Shown here one piece after another: positions 30,026-39,663 of a stretch of DNA of 64,000 nucleotides. The position numbers and the translations under genes were made by a program. Origin of the DNA: Bacteroidota bacterium (GTDB lineage: Bacteria > Bacteroidota > Bacteroidia > Chitinophagales > LD1); NCBI GenBank assembly GCA_018267385.1, contig JAFDYN010000006.1:62001-126000 (forward strand), given 5' to 3'. Every line of letters begins with the position of its first letter. Within the stretch, counting starts at the first letter, position 1. Below the pieces are notes generated by a model, which saw only the letters and a list, made by a program, of their open reading frames with translations, did not search any database and was not told the DNA's origin.

Positions 30026-32023
30026 CTACTCCTTCACCAGTTTCTGCGTGTAGCGGCCTGATGGGCTATCTCCTGTCAGGAGGTACATACCCTGAGGCCA
30101 GGCTCTGGTATCTATACGGAGCGTCGTGCCGGTGGTCAAGGCGCCATCATAGCTATATACTACGCGGCCCATGAGGTCAGTCACTTGGAGCGTGGCAGTG
30201 GTCGCATTGTCTGCCAGGGTCACGGTGACCTGGTCGCTGGCAGGGTTTGGATAGACGCGCAGGGCCCCATTGTCTGTCATCTCATGTATGCTGTTTGGCG
30301 CGGTGCTGTCTATACCCCATGCGTAGCTGATAGTAGTCGTGTCAAAGGTGATCTGCGCCTGATAGACCGAGAGGTGATTGATAGAGTCATAGTAGCGGCT
30401 ATCGCTGAAGTGGGCGTTGTGCACCAGCGCTTTGAAGTTCTGGAAGCTGCCATACATATCAGAGTCTCCCACTACTATCACATAGGCAGAGCCATCAGTA
30501 GTATAGTGGCAGGCCGCCTGGCTGTCTATCTGGCCTATGCAGTACATGCGCGCAGCGGCATAGCTGCTGCCCTGGCGGCCTACAAACCACAGGCTGTCAT
30601 TCAGAGACTCATCAAAATCTGACGTGGTCCAGTGCAGTGCTACATCCGTATTGTGGTATGGTATGATATCCGGCACAGGCTCGGGGCGGTACATGAGCAG
30701 GGCTACATTGTGATGCTGCTCTACGTACGGCAGGTGGTAGTTGGCATTGTCTTCAGAGTGGTCTTCCCAGTTGGCATAGACAGGTCCTGATGCCGTGTAG
30801 ACGGCAGTCGTGCCCACATTGGCCACGCAGGGCCACTGCTGAAAGCCCACCTTGCCCTTGAAGAAGTCCTGAGCCGAAGAGAGCGTGACAGAGTGATGCT
30901 TGTAGATAGCCAGGCGCGCATCCATGATCAGCGAGCTATAGGACAGCACACTCAGGCTCTGTGCGATCTGCGGATACAGCGATAGGGGCAGGCCTGCCAG
31001 CTGGTGAAACGACTGGAAGGTATAGTTATTCCACATACTGGAGTCTGTGATCATAGCGGCAGAGCCTAGCACCACAGACGGCTGGAAATAGCCGCCACCG
31101 CTCCAGCGGAAGATGATCCGGGCGATAGAGTCCTGACCGGCATTGATAGCAAAGGTGGCGTTGAGCGGGTGGCCATTCTGATAGACCGTATCGATGGTAG
31201 GGCGCCAGCTATCGGTAATGGTATCTACAGGCAGGTCTGACGTAGCCAGAAATGCCCCGCAGTGAGAGGCATTGTCTGGCATAGGTCCCATGCCTGTGAG
31301 CAGCCAGATCAGGTTGTTGTGGTTTTGCCCGTAGGGCGTCTCATACTTGCCATAGTAGTTGCGGCCCGCTGTGGGGAAAAAGGTGCCTTTGTCATTGGTC
31401 AGGCGCAGCAGGTAGTCAGAGGTGAGTTTCTGCGCAGCAGAGATGGCCAGCGCCTTGATCTGCGGGTCTGTGGCAAAGTCAGCAAGGTTCAGGATACCGC
31501 TGAGGCAGTAGGGCAGGTACACAGATGAGTTAAACTCATAGAAGCCATACTGATTTTTGAGCTGGAGGTAGTGCAGCACTCGGTTTTTGACCACGGTGTC
31601 TACCGGGCGGCCATAGCTCTGCTGCAGCAGGTAGTCTGAGCCCATCCACATGGCCATGTGGTTTTCTGACCAGTAGACGTGTATGGAGTCGCCATAGTTG
31701 ATCCAGTATTTCACACTATTCAGAGAGGAGAGGATCACCGAGTCGTACTGATGCGTAGACTGGGTGAGAAAGAGTACGCGCACCATCTGCACGATATGAA
31801 AGTCTGCATCGCCATCCGTGCGGATATCGCTCAGCATACCGTAGAGCGCGGCGCTATCCAGCGGCAGGCCGCGGTAGGCCTGTATGGGCAGGGCATCACT
31901 ATCAAAGTGGGCCAGTGCAGTATCTATATAGTCGCTACGGCGCTGCTCATAGGCAGGGCTATTGGAGGCATGGGCGGCAGTGGCCGCAAAGAAAACAGCA
32001 AGGAGAAGTAAAAAACGATTCAT
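30026..32023 (-). CDS. Large secreted T9SS type A protein, alpha/alpha-barrel-like
   Basis: 665 aa with a signal peptide ending near residue 19 (AAHAS). The N-terminal ~250 residues are helical and carry aromatic-rich motifs such as VYWSENHMAMWMGSDYLL and YGQNHNNLIWLL, as in alpha/alpha-toroid polysaccharide lyases or glycosidases. The middle (250-560) is beta-rich, like the second domain of such lyases. The last ~80 residues are a type A T9SS sorting domain (YPNPASDQVTVTL, VTDLMGRVVY, GMYLLTGDS, then KLVKE). A surface polysaccharide-active enzyme is possible, but no catalytic motif is certain. Confidence 0.75.
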   Translation of the reverse strand: MNRFLLLLAVFFAATAAHASNSPAYEQRRSDYIDTALAHFDSDALPIQAYRGLPLDSAALYGMLSDIRTDGDADFHIVQMVRVLFLTQSTHQYDSVILSSLNSVKYWINYGDSIHVYWSENHMAMWMGSDYLLQQSYGRPVDTVVKNRVLHYLQLKNQYGFYEFNSSVYLPYCLSGILNLADFATDPQIKALAISAAQKLTSDYLLRLTNDKGTFFPTAGRNYYGKYETPYGQNHNNLIWLLTGMGPMPDNASHCGAFLATSDLPVDTITDSWRPTIDTVYQNGHPLNATFAINAGQDSIARIIFRWSGGGYFQPSVVLGSAAMITDSSMWNNYTFQSFHQLAGLPLSLYPQIAQSLSVLSYSSLIMDARLAIYKHHSVTLSSAQDFFKGKVGFQQWPCVANVGTTAVYTASGPVYANWEDHSEDNANYHLPYVEQHHNVALLMYRPEPVPDIIPYHNTDVALHWTTSDFDESLNDSLWFVGRQGSSYAAARMYCIGQIDSQAACHYTTDGSAYVIVVGDSDMYGSFQNFKALVHNAHFSDSRYYDSINHLSVYQAQITFDTTTISYAWGIDSTAPNSIHEMTDNGALRVYPNPASDQVTVTLADNATTATLQVTDLMGRVVYSYDGALTTGTTLRIDTRAWPQGMYLLTGDSPSGRYTQKLVKE

Positions 32024-32599
32024 TGAGTTTGGGTGTTTTATCTGATATGAAGAAAAGGCTTTTTGGGCAAAGTAGGGAGGCTGGTTCGTTAACTTAGGTA
32101 AAGGGGCTGATTGTGCTAGCGAATGGAAATGGCGTTACCCGCGTCACACGGAGGGCTACCGGATGTGATAAAAGTGTTGTCTTTGAGTACCACAACTATT
32201 TGTATCAGGTGGGTATTTTTGTGAATATGAAAAATGCAGATTCCACTATGTTCCGCATTTGTCTGCTCAGCTGTATCGTCACGGCCATCATCGTGATATA
32301 TATCGCTGTCAATATCCTCTTCAGCGCGCTGCACTGATCCTGAGCTGCTATCATGCCGCGCAGTAAGTATCGCTTCTTTCATCCGACCAATCAGGAGGTT
32401 AGACACCTGTTAAAAGTGCGAAGTATCATGTTAAATATGCAATCCCGTTAAAACACACAAGTAGTTGATTATTAATTATTTGCATAAAATAAAACCGCAA
32501 TATCCCGAGCTTTCACCTCATCTTATAAACAATAGAGTATGAAGGGTTTGGTTTATGCGGCCAAACAGGTATTTTTACTGACTTAAACAAAAATCTGTA
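32024..32599. other. Long intergenic region between divergent secreted-protein genes
   Basis: 576 bp containing the promoters of the 665-aa T9SS gene (minus) and the C10 protease (plus). A possible 36-aa membrane peptide is at 32227-32337. An imperfect dyad GTTTGG/CCAAAC (near 32547-32568) lies 30-50 bp before the protease start. No other gene is visible. Confidence 0.5.
32227..32337 (+). CDS. Possible 36-aa single-span membrane peptide
   Basis: From the ATG at 32227 a short frame encodes a basic/polar start, then a hydrophobic helix (CLLSCIVTAIIVIYIAVNIL), then FSALH. A TATTTTTG sequence at 32214-32221, fitting TAnnTTTG, is only 5 nt before the ATG; no proper -33 element was found. Low confidence; a chance frame is possible. 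Confidence 0.3.
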   Translation: MKNADSTMFRICLLSCIVTAIIVIYIAVNILFSALH

Positions 32600-35419
32600 A
32601 TGAAGAAAAAGATACTCCTCCTGCTCGCAGGAGCCTGTATGACCCTCAGCGCGGCTATGGCCTCTACCGTCAGTCCGGCCACCGCCCGCACCGTAGCGGC
32701 AAACTTCTACCAGGGTGCCGTACCCTCAGCCAGCAATGTGTCCCCTACCCTGCTGTACACCCGTACAGAGAGCGATGGCACTGCAGACTTCTATGTATTT
32801 GGTATGGCCCCGCAGACGGGCTTTGTGATCGTCTCTGCAGATGATGTGGCCCGCCCGGTCATAGGCTACTCTACAGAGTCAAACTTTGACATGAACTATG
32901 GCAAGACAGGCCTCAGCGACTGGATGAGCAATACTGCCGTGCACCTGCGCGCTGCTGTGACCCAGCATATAGCTGCTACGGCGGCCATACGCAGCGAGTG
33001 GCAGGCGTGCCAGAGCGGCCCATACCAGGTGCCGAGCCGGGCAGCCGCAGTAGGCCCGCTGATGCGCACCCACTGGGACCAGAGCCCATATTACAATGCT
33101 CTCTGCCCGTTCAATACCACGGCTAACGACCGTGCTGTGACAGGCTGCGTAGCTACTACTATGGCGCAGATCATGAAGTACTGGAACTACCCTGCCGCAG
33201 GCGTGGGCTCCTACTCATATACTCCTCCGGCATCAGGTGATGGCTTTGCCTACCCTACGCTCAGCGCAAACTTTGCACATACCTACAACTGGGCCAATAT
33301 GCCCAACCTGGTCAATAGCGCTAACTACAGCGATGTGGCCCAGCTGATGTATGACTGCGGTGTGAGCGTGGCTATGGGCTACGATGTAGCAGCGCAGGGC
33401 GGCAGTGGCGCCTATGTGCAGCAGGCGGAGGTCTGGGGCAACTGGCCCTCTGCAGAATCTTCCTTCAAAAATCACTTCCTCTATAATCCTAATACCCTGC
33501 AGGGCGTGAACCTGACGGACTACACGGTAGACCAGTGGTTTCAGATGATGAAGGCCGAGATACAGGCCGGCCGTGTGGTACAGTATGAGGGCGCTGACCC
33601 GACTCAGGGCGGCCACACCTGGGTGATGGATGGCTACGATGCCAATAATCTGATGCACATGAACTGGGGCTGGGGTGGCAGCTATGATGGTTACTTTGCT
33701 ACTACCAACCTGACTGCCGGCGGCGCTACCTTCACCACCCGCGAGGGAGCCCTGATAGGTATACAACCTATGTATCCATATCGCCTCTCGGCACAGGTGG
33801 CTACTGCGCAGGTGTGCCTGGGCAGTTCTACACAGCTCACCGCTACAGGCCCGGCAGGTGCCACTTATAGCTGGTATCCTACTACAGGCGTAGCCTGTGC
33901 CACATGTGCCACCACTACCCTGACGCCTACGGCCAATACGGTGTACACCCTGACCGCAGACAGCGCAGGTGTACCTGCCCAGACGAGCGTCTATGTAGAG
34001 GTAGTACCTGCTGTGACGGCTGCCTTCTCCGTGCCAAACAATCAGGCCTGCAGCGCACCATTTACTTTCAACTTTAATAACCGCAGCACATACGGCACCA
34101 ACTATGTGTGGGACTTTGGCGATGGCACCACCTCTACAGATTCCGCCCCGGCGCATACCTACACCAACTATGGCGTGTATGACGTGACACTGATCACCAG
34201 CGGCGGATGCGGTGCGGATACTGCGGTGCAGTACCAGTACATAGCTGTAGAAAATACCGCTCCTACCACCACCGCTGCCAGCATCTGCAGTGGCAGCACT
34301 GCTACCCTGTCAGGTGTAGCTGCAGGCGATATCAGCTGGTATACTACACCTACCGGCGGCAGCCCCGTGGCTGTAGGCAACTCCTATACCACGCCGGCAC
34401 TCAATAGCAGCACCACCTACTATGCCGAGGCCAAGATACTGGGTCCGATGCTCTCTGCGGGCATGACGAGCAATACTGTAGGAACGGGCAACTACTACAC
34501 CGGCAGTGCCTCTCACGGTCTGATATTCAGCTGTAGTACGCCACAGCGTCTGACATATGTAGATATGTACGCGCAGAATGATGGTCAGGCTACGGTATAC
34601 CTGGCCAACTCTACCGGCGGCATCCTGGCCTCTACACAGGTACAGCTTTTTGCCGGATATAATACAGTAGAGCTCGACTTTGACATACCTGTGGGCAGCG
34701 CGATGCAACTCTACAGTAATGGCGCTGCTACGCCTCTTTACCGCACCCGCACCGGCATATCCTATCCATACTACTCTCAGGATAGTACCGTGAGAATATA
34801 CAATAGCGATGCCGGGTCCAGCTACTATTATTTCTTCTACAACTGGGTACTGCAATCCACTCAGTGTACCAGCCTACGCACCCCGGTCACCGCTTTTGTG
34901 CTCGGTGCCAATGCCAACTCTTTCTCCTATGCGTCAGGAGCGGGCAATGTGGTGAATTTCACCGCCAGCGCTACAGGCACAGGCCTGACATATACCTGGG
35001 ACTTTGGCGATGGCAGCACCTCTACCGATCAGAACCCGGTGCATACCTACAGCAACACAGGCAACTATGTAGTGACGCTCGAGGTGTCTAATGGTAGCTG
35101 CTCAGACCGGGTATCAGGTACGATCAGCTCCGCACAGGGTTCTACAGGTATACAGGATATAGCAGTAGTAGAGAGCATGACAGCACAGCCTAACCCTGTG
35201 CACGACCAGCTCCAGCTACACGTGACCGCCGCACAGGCAGCAGACATGCAGCTGACCGTATATGATATGATAGGCAATACCGTATCAGAAATGCCTGTAC
35301 ATGTCAATATAGGCGCCAACAGCTATACGCAGAATGTAGCCGGCCTGGCCTCCGGTGTCTACACCATCGCCCTGCACAATGGCAGCAGCCGCGCTACCAG
35401 CCGCTTCGTCAAAGAATAA
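32600..35419 (+). CDS. C10 family (streptopain-like) cysteine protease with PKD domains and T9SS sorting domain
   Basis: 939 aa. A signal peptide (~1-21, AAMAS) is followed by a Spi-type propeptide region (~22-150). The C10 peptidase domain (~155-395) has the catalytic Cys183 in AVTGCVATTMAQIMKYW and His339 in GGHTWVMDGYD, followed by LMHMNWGWGGSYDGYF. Ig-like segments come next, and two PKD domains with YVWDFGDGTTST and YTWDFGDGSTST, the second near residue 800. The C-terminus is a type A T9SS sorting domain (AQPNPVHDQLQLHV, VYDMIGNTV, GVYTIAL, RFVKE). Streptopain relatives are secreted proteases; those of oral Bacteroidota act on host proteins. A rho-independent terminator follows. Confidence 0.95.
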   Translation: MKKKILLLLAGACMTLSAAMASTVSPATARTVAANFYQGAVPSASNVSPTLLYTRTESDGTADFYVFGMAPQTGFVIVSADDVARPVIGYSTESNFDMNYGKTGLSDWMSNTAVHLRAAVTQHIAATAAIRSEWQACQSGPYQVPSRAAAVGPLMRTHWDQSPYYNALCPFNTTANDRAVTGCVATTMAQIMKYWNYPAAGVGSYSYTPPASGDGFAYPTLSANFAHTYNWANMPNLVNSANYSDVAQLMYDCGVSVAMGYDVAAQGGSGAYVQQAEVWGNWPSAESSFKNHFLYNPNTLQGVNLTDYTVDQWFQMMKAEIQAGRVVQYEGADPTQGGHTWVMDGYDANNLMHMNWGWGGSYDGYFATTNLTAGGATFTTREGALIGIQPMYPYRLSAQVATAQVCLGSSTQLTATGPAGATYSWYPTTGVACATCATTTLTPTANTVYTLTADSAGVPAQTSVYVEVVPAVTAAFSVPNNQACSAPFTFNFNNRSTYGTNYVWDFGDGTTSTDSAPAHTYTNYGVYDVTLITSGGCGADTAVQYQYIAVENTAPTTTAASICSGSTATLSGVAAGDISWYTTPTGGSPVAVGNSYTTPALNSSTTYYAEAKILGPMLSAGMTSNTVGTGNYYTGSASHGLIFSCSTPQRLTYVDMYAQNDGQATVYLANSTGGILASTQVQLFAGYNTVELDFDIPVGSAMQLYSNGAATPLYRTRTGISYPYYSQDSTVRIYNSDAGSSYYYFFYNWVLQSTQCTSLRTPVTAFVLGANANSFSYASGAGNVVNFTASATGTGLTYTWDFGDGSTSTDQNPVHTYSNTGNYVVTLEVSNGSCSDRVSGTISSAQGSTGIQDIAVVESMTAQPNPVHDQLQLHVTAAQAADMQLTVYDMIGNTVSEMPVHVNIGANSYTQNVAGLASGVYTIALHNGSSRATSRFVKE

Positions 35420-35441
35420 TGCGGCACGGAAAATGATATAC

Positions 35442-35470
35442 AAGGGCTGTCCATATGGGCGGCCCTTTTT
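35442..35470 (+). terminator. Terminator of the C10 protease gene
   Basis: AAGGGC (35442-35447) pairs with GCCCTT (35462-35467), with additional GCC/GGC pairing inside, followed by TTTTT. It lies 23 bp after the stop codon. Confidence 0.75.
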
Positions 35471-35496
35471 ATATTCACCAGATCACACTACACACC

Positions 35497-36030
35497 ATGA
35501 GGCTACTCACCATCATCACCCTGACACTCGCCATAGCCGGCACCGTAGCCGGCTGCAAGGCTAAACAACATCCTGCCACCACCGCAGATACGCATACCGC
35601 ACCTGTGCCACCGAGGCCGGCCACCTACAGGCCTACGGCACATGCGATCGTCTACAAGACCAAAGCCGACTATGCACAGTACGTCCCCGTGACCCTCACA
35701 GATGATGGTAGCGCCATAGCCTCCTATCCTGATCCGTCAGATGTCTACTACCAGGGCAAAATAGCTACCCCTACCCTGCTGGCAGGCGGCTACCTGCTGG
35801 ACAATCGTGGCCTCTCACCACACAGCGCCTTCATCAAAATAACATACGAAGACTACGCCAAGCTCAAAGAAGTACCCTCACTCAAAGAGCTGAATAAACT
35901 GGTGATAGACCGCGCGCCCTTCACAGAGATGTATGACCTGGGTGAGCGCAATCAATACCCCGACCTCACCGGCGGCCTCAATACGATCATCAAAGGCGGC
36001 AGGCTGACAGAATACAGGAAGCTGCTGTGA
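35497..36030 (+). CDS. Hypothetical lipoprotein
   Basis: 177 aa from the ATG at 35497, which opens a lipoprotein signal peptide with lipobox TVAGC (Cys at ~21). The mature part starts with a Thr/Pro-rich linker. It then has a compact domain with VIYKTKADYAQYVPVTLT, YYQGKIATPTLLAGGYLLDN and KITYEDYAKLKEVPS. I do not recognise the family. It is probably anchored to the outer membrane. An in-frame start at 35455 would lie inside the upstream terminator and is rejected. Confidence 0.7.
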   Translation: MRLLTIITLTLAIAGTVAGCKAKQHPATTADTHTAPVPPRPATYRPTAHAIVYKTKADYAQYVPVTLTDDGSAIASYPDPSDVYYQGKIATPTLLAGGYLLDNRGLSPHSAFIKITYEDYAKLKEVPSLKELNKLVIDRAPFTEMYDLGERNQYPDLTGGLNTIIKGGRLTEYRKLL

Positions 36031-36078
36031 GTTGTTGGTCGTTGTTTTTGCAAGGCAAAAGCGAACCGACTACAACCT

Positions 36079-37161
36079 TCAGGGCAGCAGGGTAGCGAGC
36101 TTTTTGCTCAGCGCGTCTCCGTGTATATCATTAGCCACTATCAGGCCATCGCTGATCAGGATATTGTAAGGAATGGCGGAGACACCGTAGGTTTTAGCGG
36201 GAGCTGAGTCCCAGCCCTTCAGATCAGACACATTGATAGGCCAAGGTATACTATCGTGTGCGATGGCTGCCTGCCATGCCCGCTTGCTATCATCCAGCGA
36301 TACCGCATACACTTCAAATCCACGCGCATGATACTGCTGGTAGATGGCTACGAGACTTTTGTTTTCACCACGGCAGGGAGCACAGCCTGCCGCCCAGAAA
36401 TCCAGCAGCACGACGCGGTGCGCAGCCATAGTAGCACTGAGGCTGCGTGACTGTCCTTTCATATCAGGCAGTACGATATCTGTCACGGCGTGGCCGCTGT
36501 CATAGGCCAGGCCTATAGCGAGCTGCTTATAGACCATGCGGCCCGGTAGTGTCTGCGCGGCCTCCGGCGTGAGCAGGGCATAGAGCGGCTGCGCCTCGCG
36601 CACCTTCATGTCATAGTAGTAGGAGGCCATGAGTACCTGTGCGCTCACGATAGATGACGGGTGCGCCGCTACAAAGCGCCTCTGATAGTCGCGCAGGTCG
36701 TGGTAGGCAGCCCTGTCAGTCGCGAGGATAGCCGCACGGGCCGCAGAGTCTCCTGCGGGCGCCTTCATGCGGTCTATATATATGCGTTCCTGACGCTGCT
36801 CCTCGTCATAAGTGGTCACCACCTCAGATCCCCTGATGGTAGTATAGGCCATCGAGTCCAGCCGGCCTGTGATACTGACCACACCTGTATCTGCGAAAAA
36901 CAGTTTGTAATAATAGACCTTGCGATGACTGTAATAGAGACGGCAGATGCGCGGGCCATCTATATGCATATGGATACTGAAATCTCCATGATGCGCTGTG
37001 GTGTGTTTGCCTTTGCTGCCTCTCCCTGCGGTATCATACTCATAGCCGATGTGGATGCGGCCGTGACCCAGCCCCTCCAGGTGTCCTGTGATGGTGCAGG
37101 TGCTAGGTTGTGCTGCTGCCCAGAGTGGCAGTAGGAGCAGTAGCAGGGAGACGTTTCTCAT
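36079..37161 (-). CDS. TlpA-like thiol reductase with DUF4369 domain (paralogue 1)
   Basis: 360 aa with a signal peptide (AAAQP). The N-terminal ~90 residues are a DUF4369-type beta domain (TITGHLEGLGHGRIHIGYE). The middle is helical, and the C-terminal ~140 residues are a thioredoxin fold with the redox pair C260-A-P-C263 in LLDFWAAGCAPCRGEN, followed by the conserved cis-proline region (YGVSAIPYNILIS). It predicts a periplasmic disulfide reductase/oxidase. The CAPC active site differs from the usual WCGPC: the Trp before the first Cys is Gly here, and Ala replaces Gly after it. The paralogue at 38.0-39.1 kb has the ordinary form. Confidence 0.9.
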   Translation of the reverse strand: MRNVSLLLLLLPLWAAAQPSTCTITGHLEGLGHGRIHIGYEYDTAGRGSKGKHTTAHHGDFSIHMHIDGPRICRLYYSHRKVYYYKLFFADTGVVSITGRLDSMAYTTIRGSEVVTTYDEEQRQERIYIDRMKAPAGDSAARAAILATDRAAYHDLRDYQRRFVAAHPSSIVSAQVLMASYYYDMKVREAQPLYALLTPEAAQTLPGRMVYKQLAIGLAYDSGHAVTDIVLPDMKGQSRSLSATMAAHRVVLLDFWAAGCAPCRGENKSLVAIYQQYHARGFEVYAVSLDDSKRAWQAAIAHDSIPWPINVSDLKGWDSAPAKTYGVSAIPYNILISDGLIVANDIHGDALSKKLATLLP

Positions 37162-37241
37162 ACAGGGTAGTTCTTTGCTACAATGATAGCGAGATTGTGC
37201 CAGACGTTTTGCGGTTTTGAGAAAACGGTGCGCGTCCCCTC

Positions 37242-37868
37242 CTACTTCTCATAAAGCGCCAACTGCATGTCGCCGGGTATGCGCAGCATGGCTACCAGCT
37301 TTTGCAGGCAGTGCGGGCAGAGCCACTTCTGCTCGCGGTAGAGAGTAGCGATGGTACCTTTGGCATCGTTCATCAGGCACCTGTTATCGTGGCTGCAGTG
37401 CGGCAGGCCGTAGTTGTGCCCTATCTCATGCAGCACTACATTGGTCACAAACTCCTGCGTCTTACCTTTGAATTTGCGCAAGCGAAAATCGGACACGATG
37501 CACTGATCGCCTGGGCACCTGCCCAGCCCAAAGATGCCCCACTCGGCGATGTTGTTTTTCCTCGTGAAGATATCATAGGTGGTCAGGCCGAGGATCTTGT
37601 GGCCCCGCGCACGCTGTATGCTGCTCAGGCAGTGCAATAGTATATCTGCACTGTAGCGGCCACTCGCGGCACAGGCAGTATCATAGATACGTATGGATGG
37701 CAGCACTACTACCGGCACGTGGTAGAACGCACGCAGCTCAGCCGCATCATGCGCCGTCCACTGAGCTGAGGCAGGATAGAAGGGCTGTATGAAAAGCGTA
37801 TCAGCCGCTACTACCGCTACAGGTGATATATGCTGATGCTCACCATAGCGGCAGGCACCAAGGCACAA
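37242..37868 (-). CDS. Archaemetzincin family metalloprotease (probable lipoprotein)
   Basis: 208 aa from a TTG at 37868. The archaemetzincin signature is complete: H147-E-x-x-H151 in LHEIGHNYGLPHC, H157, and four structural cysteines C158, C164, C184, C187 (CSHDNRCLM ... CPHC). These bind one catalytic and one structural zinc. Archaemetzincins are aminopeptidase-like in tested cases. The frame stays open upstream of the TTG to about 37943 and there encodes a lipoprotein signal peptide (KTTLSLIILIIALCLGAC). No ATG, GTG or TTG lies at its beginning. So either the start is a rare codon (CTG at 37907 or ATC at 37910), or a start was lost. The TTG start would cut the signal peptide in half. Confidence 0.85.
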   Translation of the reverse strand: MCLGACRYGEHQHISPVAVVAADTLFIQPFYPASAQWTAHDAAELRAFYHVPVVVLPSIRIYDTACAASGRYSADILLHCLSSIQRARGHKILGLTTYDIFTRKNNIAEWGIFGLGRCPGDQCIVSDFRLRKFKGKTQEFVTNVVLHEIGHNYGLPHCSHDNRCLMNDAKGTIATLYREQKWLCPHCLQKLVAMLRIPGDMQLALYEK

Positions 37869-38007
37869 TGCGATGATCAGGATAATGAGCGAGAGGGTGG
37901 TTTTCAGGATGGTTGTTTTGTTTGAAACGCTATCACTGCACTTTCATTGCCTTCATCAGTAATGGTTATCGCTAGTTATCGTATCATACAAAAAGAATGA
38001 ACAATAA

Positions 38008-39114
38008 CTACTTCAGCAATACAGCCAATCGCTTCTTGAGTTCTTCGCCGCGGAGGTCGCGGGCTACTATCACACCATCGCAGATCAGGTAGCTGGTGGG
38101 AATGGACTGTATACCATATTTCTTTGCAGCGGTGCTATTCCAGCCTTTCAGGTCAGAGACGTGAGCAGTCCATATCAGGCTATCCTTGGCTATCGCTGCG
38201 AGCCAGCTTTTCTTAGTGTCATCCAGAGAGACCGAGTATATCTCAAAGCCTTTATCCTTGTACTCCCTGTAGGCAGCTACTACGTGCGGGTTTTCCCTGC
38301 GGCAGGGACCACACCAGCTGGCCCAGAAGTCCAGCAGTACGACTTTGTGCTTTTTGACTACTGACGATAGCATCACCTTGTGCCCATTCACATCCGGCAG
38401 CACGATATCCGTCATCACCTGCCCGCTATCAAACTTCATGGCGAAGTTGATCTTCTTTAGCAGCAGCCGGCCAGGCAGGGTATTTTTGCCCGCAGGGTCC
38501 AGCATATCATATGCCGCCCGTGCCGTTTTGGGATCAGTGCTATAGCGGTGCGGATCCAGCGCCAGCTCTGCGGAGATCACAGATGCAGGATGCGCCTTGA
38601 TATAGCCTTCGCGGTAGGCGGTTTGTTCTTTCCGCACAGTGTCGTTGTGCGCCTTCATAAGGGCCTGTGCGGTAGAGTCGCCTTTGCCCCATTTGTATTG
38701 CTTATTCCAGCTTTCCATTCTGCTATCTATCCCGCGCCACTCATTTTGCATGGCTGAGCCATTCACTGCCGCTGTCTCCAGAGCATCTGCGCTGCCCGTG
38801 ATGGTGGTCGTGCCGCTATCCAGCCATATGCGTGTAGATGAGTAGATATACTTATGCAGTGTATCCTTGGGCTCCAGCTGATAGGTCAGGGTGTAGAGGC
38901 GGGGCCCCTGCTCGTGAGTAGTCACAGTAAACTGCCCGTCCTTTACCTTCAGCTTATAGGTATGTGGTTCTTTGCCTGTCGTATCATATGCATGGCGGAG
39001 GGTGAGCGCACCGGTGCCCACGGCATCGAGATGGCCCGTCAAGATGCTGGTATGTGCCTTTTGAGCCGATAGTAGGAGCGGCAGGCAGATGAGCAGCAGT
39101 AGCAGGTTTTTCAT
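38008..39114 (-). CDS. TlpA-like thiol reductase with DUF4369 domain (paralogue 2)
   Basis: 368 aa starting at the ATG at 39114, which opens a signal peptide (LLLLICLPLLLSAQ); an extension to 39195 has no support. Architecture: DUF4369 (SILTGHLDAVGTGALTLRH), a helical middle, then a thioredoxin domain with C268-G-P-C271 in LLDFWASWCGPCRREN and the cis-proline loop YGIQSIPTSYLICDG. Predicted periplasmic oxidoreductase of the TlpA/ResA group. It is about as long as, and aligned throughout with, the gene at 36.1-37.2 kb; the archaemetzincin gene lies between them on the same strand. The proximity may link disulfide handling to the cysteine-rich archaemetzincin, but this is only suggestive. Confidence 0.92.
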   Translation of the reverse strand: MKNLLLLLICLPLLLSAQKAHTSILTGHLDAVGTGALTLRHAYDTTGKEPHTYKLKVKDGQFTVTTHEQGPRLYTLTYQLEPKDTLHKYIYSSTRIWLDSGTTTITGSADALETAAVNGSAMQNEWRGIDSRMESWNKQYKWGKGDSTAQALMKAHNDTVRKEQTAYREGYIKAHPASVISAELALDPHRYSTDPKTARAAYDMLDPAGKNTLPGRLLLKKINFAMKFDSGQVMTDIVLPDVNGHKVMLSSVVKKHKVVLLDFWASWCGPCRRENPHVVAAYREYKDKGFEIYSVSLDDTKKSWLAAIAKDSLIWTAHVSDLKGWNSTAAKKYGIQSIPTSYLICDGVIVARDLRGEELKKRLAVLLK

Positions 39115-39241
39115 AGCGGGAGTCTTTGAGCTAATGTAACCCAATACCGCGAGGCGCGCAATGCCTCTATGCTTTGACTGACGATCTGCCGTCAAACAAA
39201 GTTTCCGGGATGGGTGATATGTGTTTATCTTACACTACTGT

Positions 39242-39562
39242 ATGGATGCCGGGCGGAGATATGACTTTCACATGGAGTGGCTGCTCACGCTGGTCTGCCT
39301 GCTGCTGCTGGGCTATGCGGCGATAGCCGGCTATCAGCGCCACCGGCAGATGGCGCTGGATGGAGTGACCGTGCGGGGGATCATAAATGACTGGGACGAT
39401 GGCCAGCACCTCTACCATATAGATTACAGCTTTGCCGCCGGAGGGCGTACCGTGCGCGGTGCGGCCGCGGTGCATCGCGCAATGCAGACGGGAGACTCCG
39501 TGACCATACGCTATCTGCCCTCTGACCCATCGGTCAATGAGCCAGTAGATACGGTACAATAA
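39242..39562 (+). CDS. Small membrane protein, DUF3592-like
   Basis: About 106 aa (start uncertain: ATG at 39242 or 39272). One hydrophobic helix (LLTLVCLLLLGYAAIAGY) precedes a soluble domain with VTVRGIINDWDDGQHLYHID, followed by SVTIRYLPSDPSVNEP. This resembles DUF3592, where a small beta domain with an YDPxxP-like end follows a membrane helix. No function is known for that family. It is alone between the TlpA paralogue (divergent) and the FIST operon. Confidence 0.65.
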   Translation: MDAGRRYDFHMEWLLTLVCLLLLGYAAIAGYQRHRQMALDGVTVRGIINDWDDGQHLYHIDYSFAAGGRTVRGAAAVHRAMQTGDSVTIRYLPSDPSVNEPVDTVQ

Positions 39563-39663
39563 GGTTTTTCATCGGAAACAATATGTATTTTGTATAATGT
39601 TGATATCCAAACGAATCTTAATGTTACCTTTAGCAGTACAACAGCTTAACCCTGGGCTGAATC

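Noticed and set aside
33233..34156. 307-aa open frame antisense to the C10 protease
   Set aside because: Shadow frame with abnormal Ile/His/Gly-rich composition; the plus-strand protein has clear motifs.
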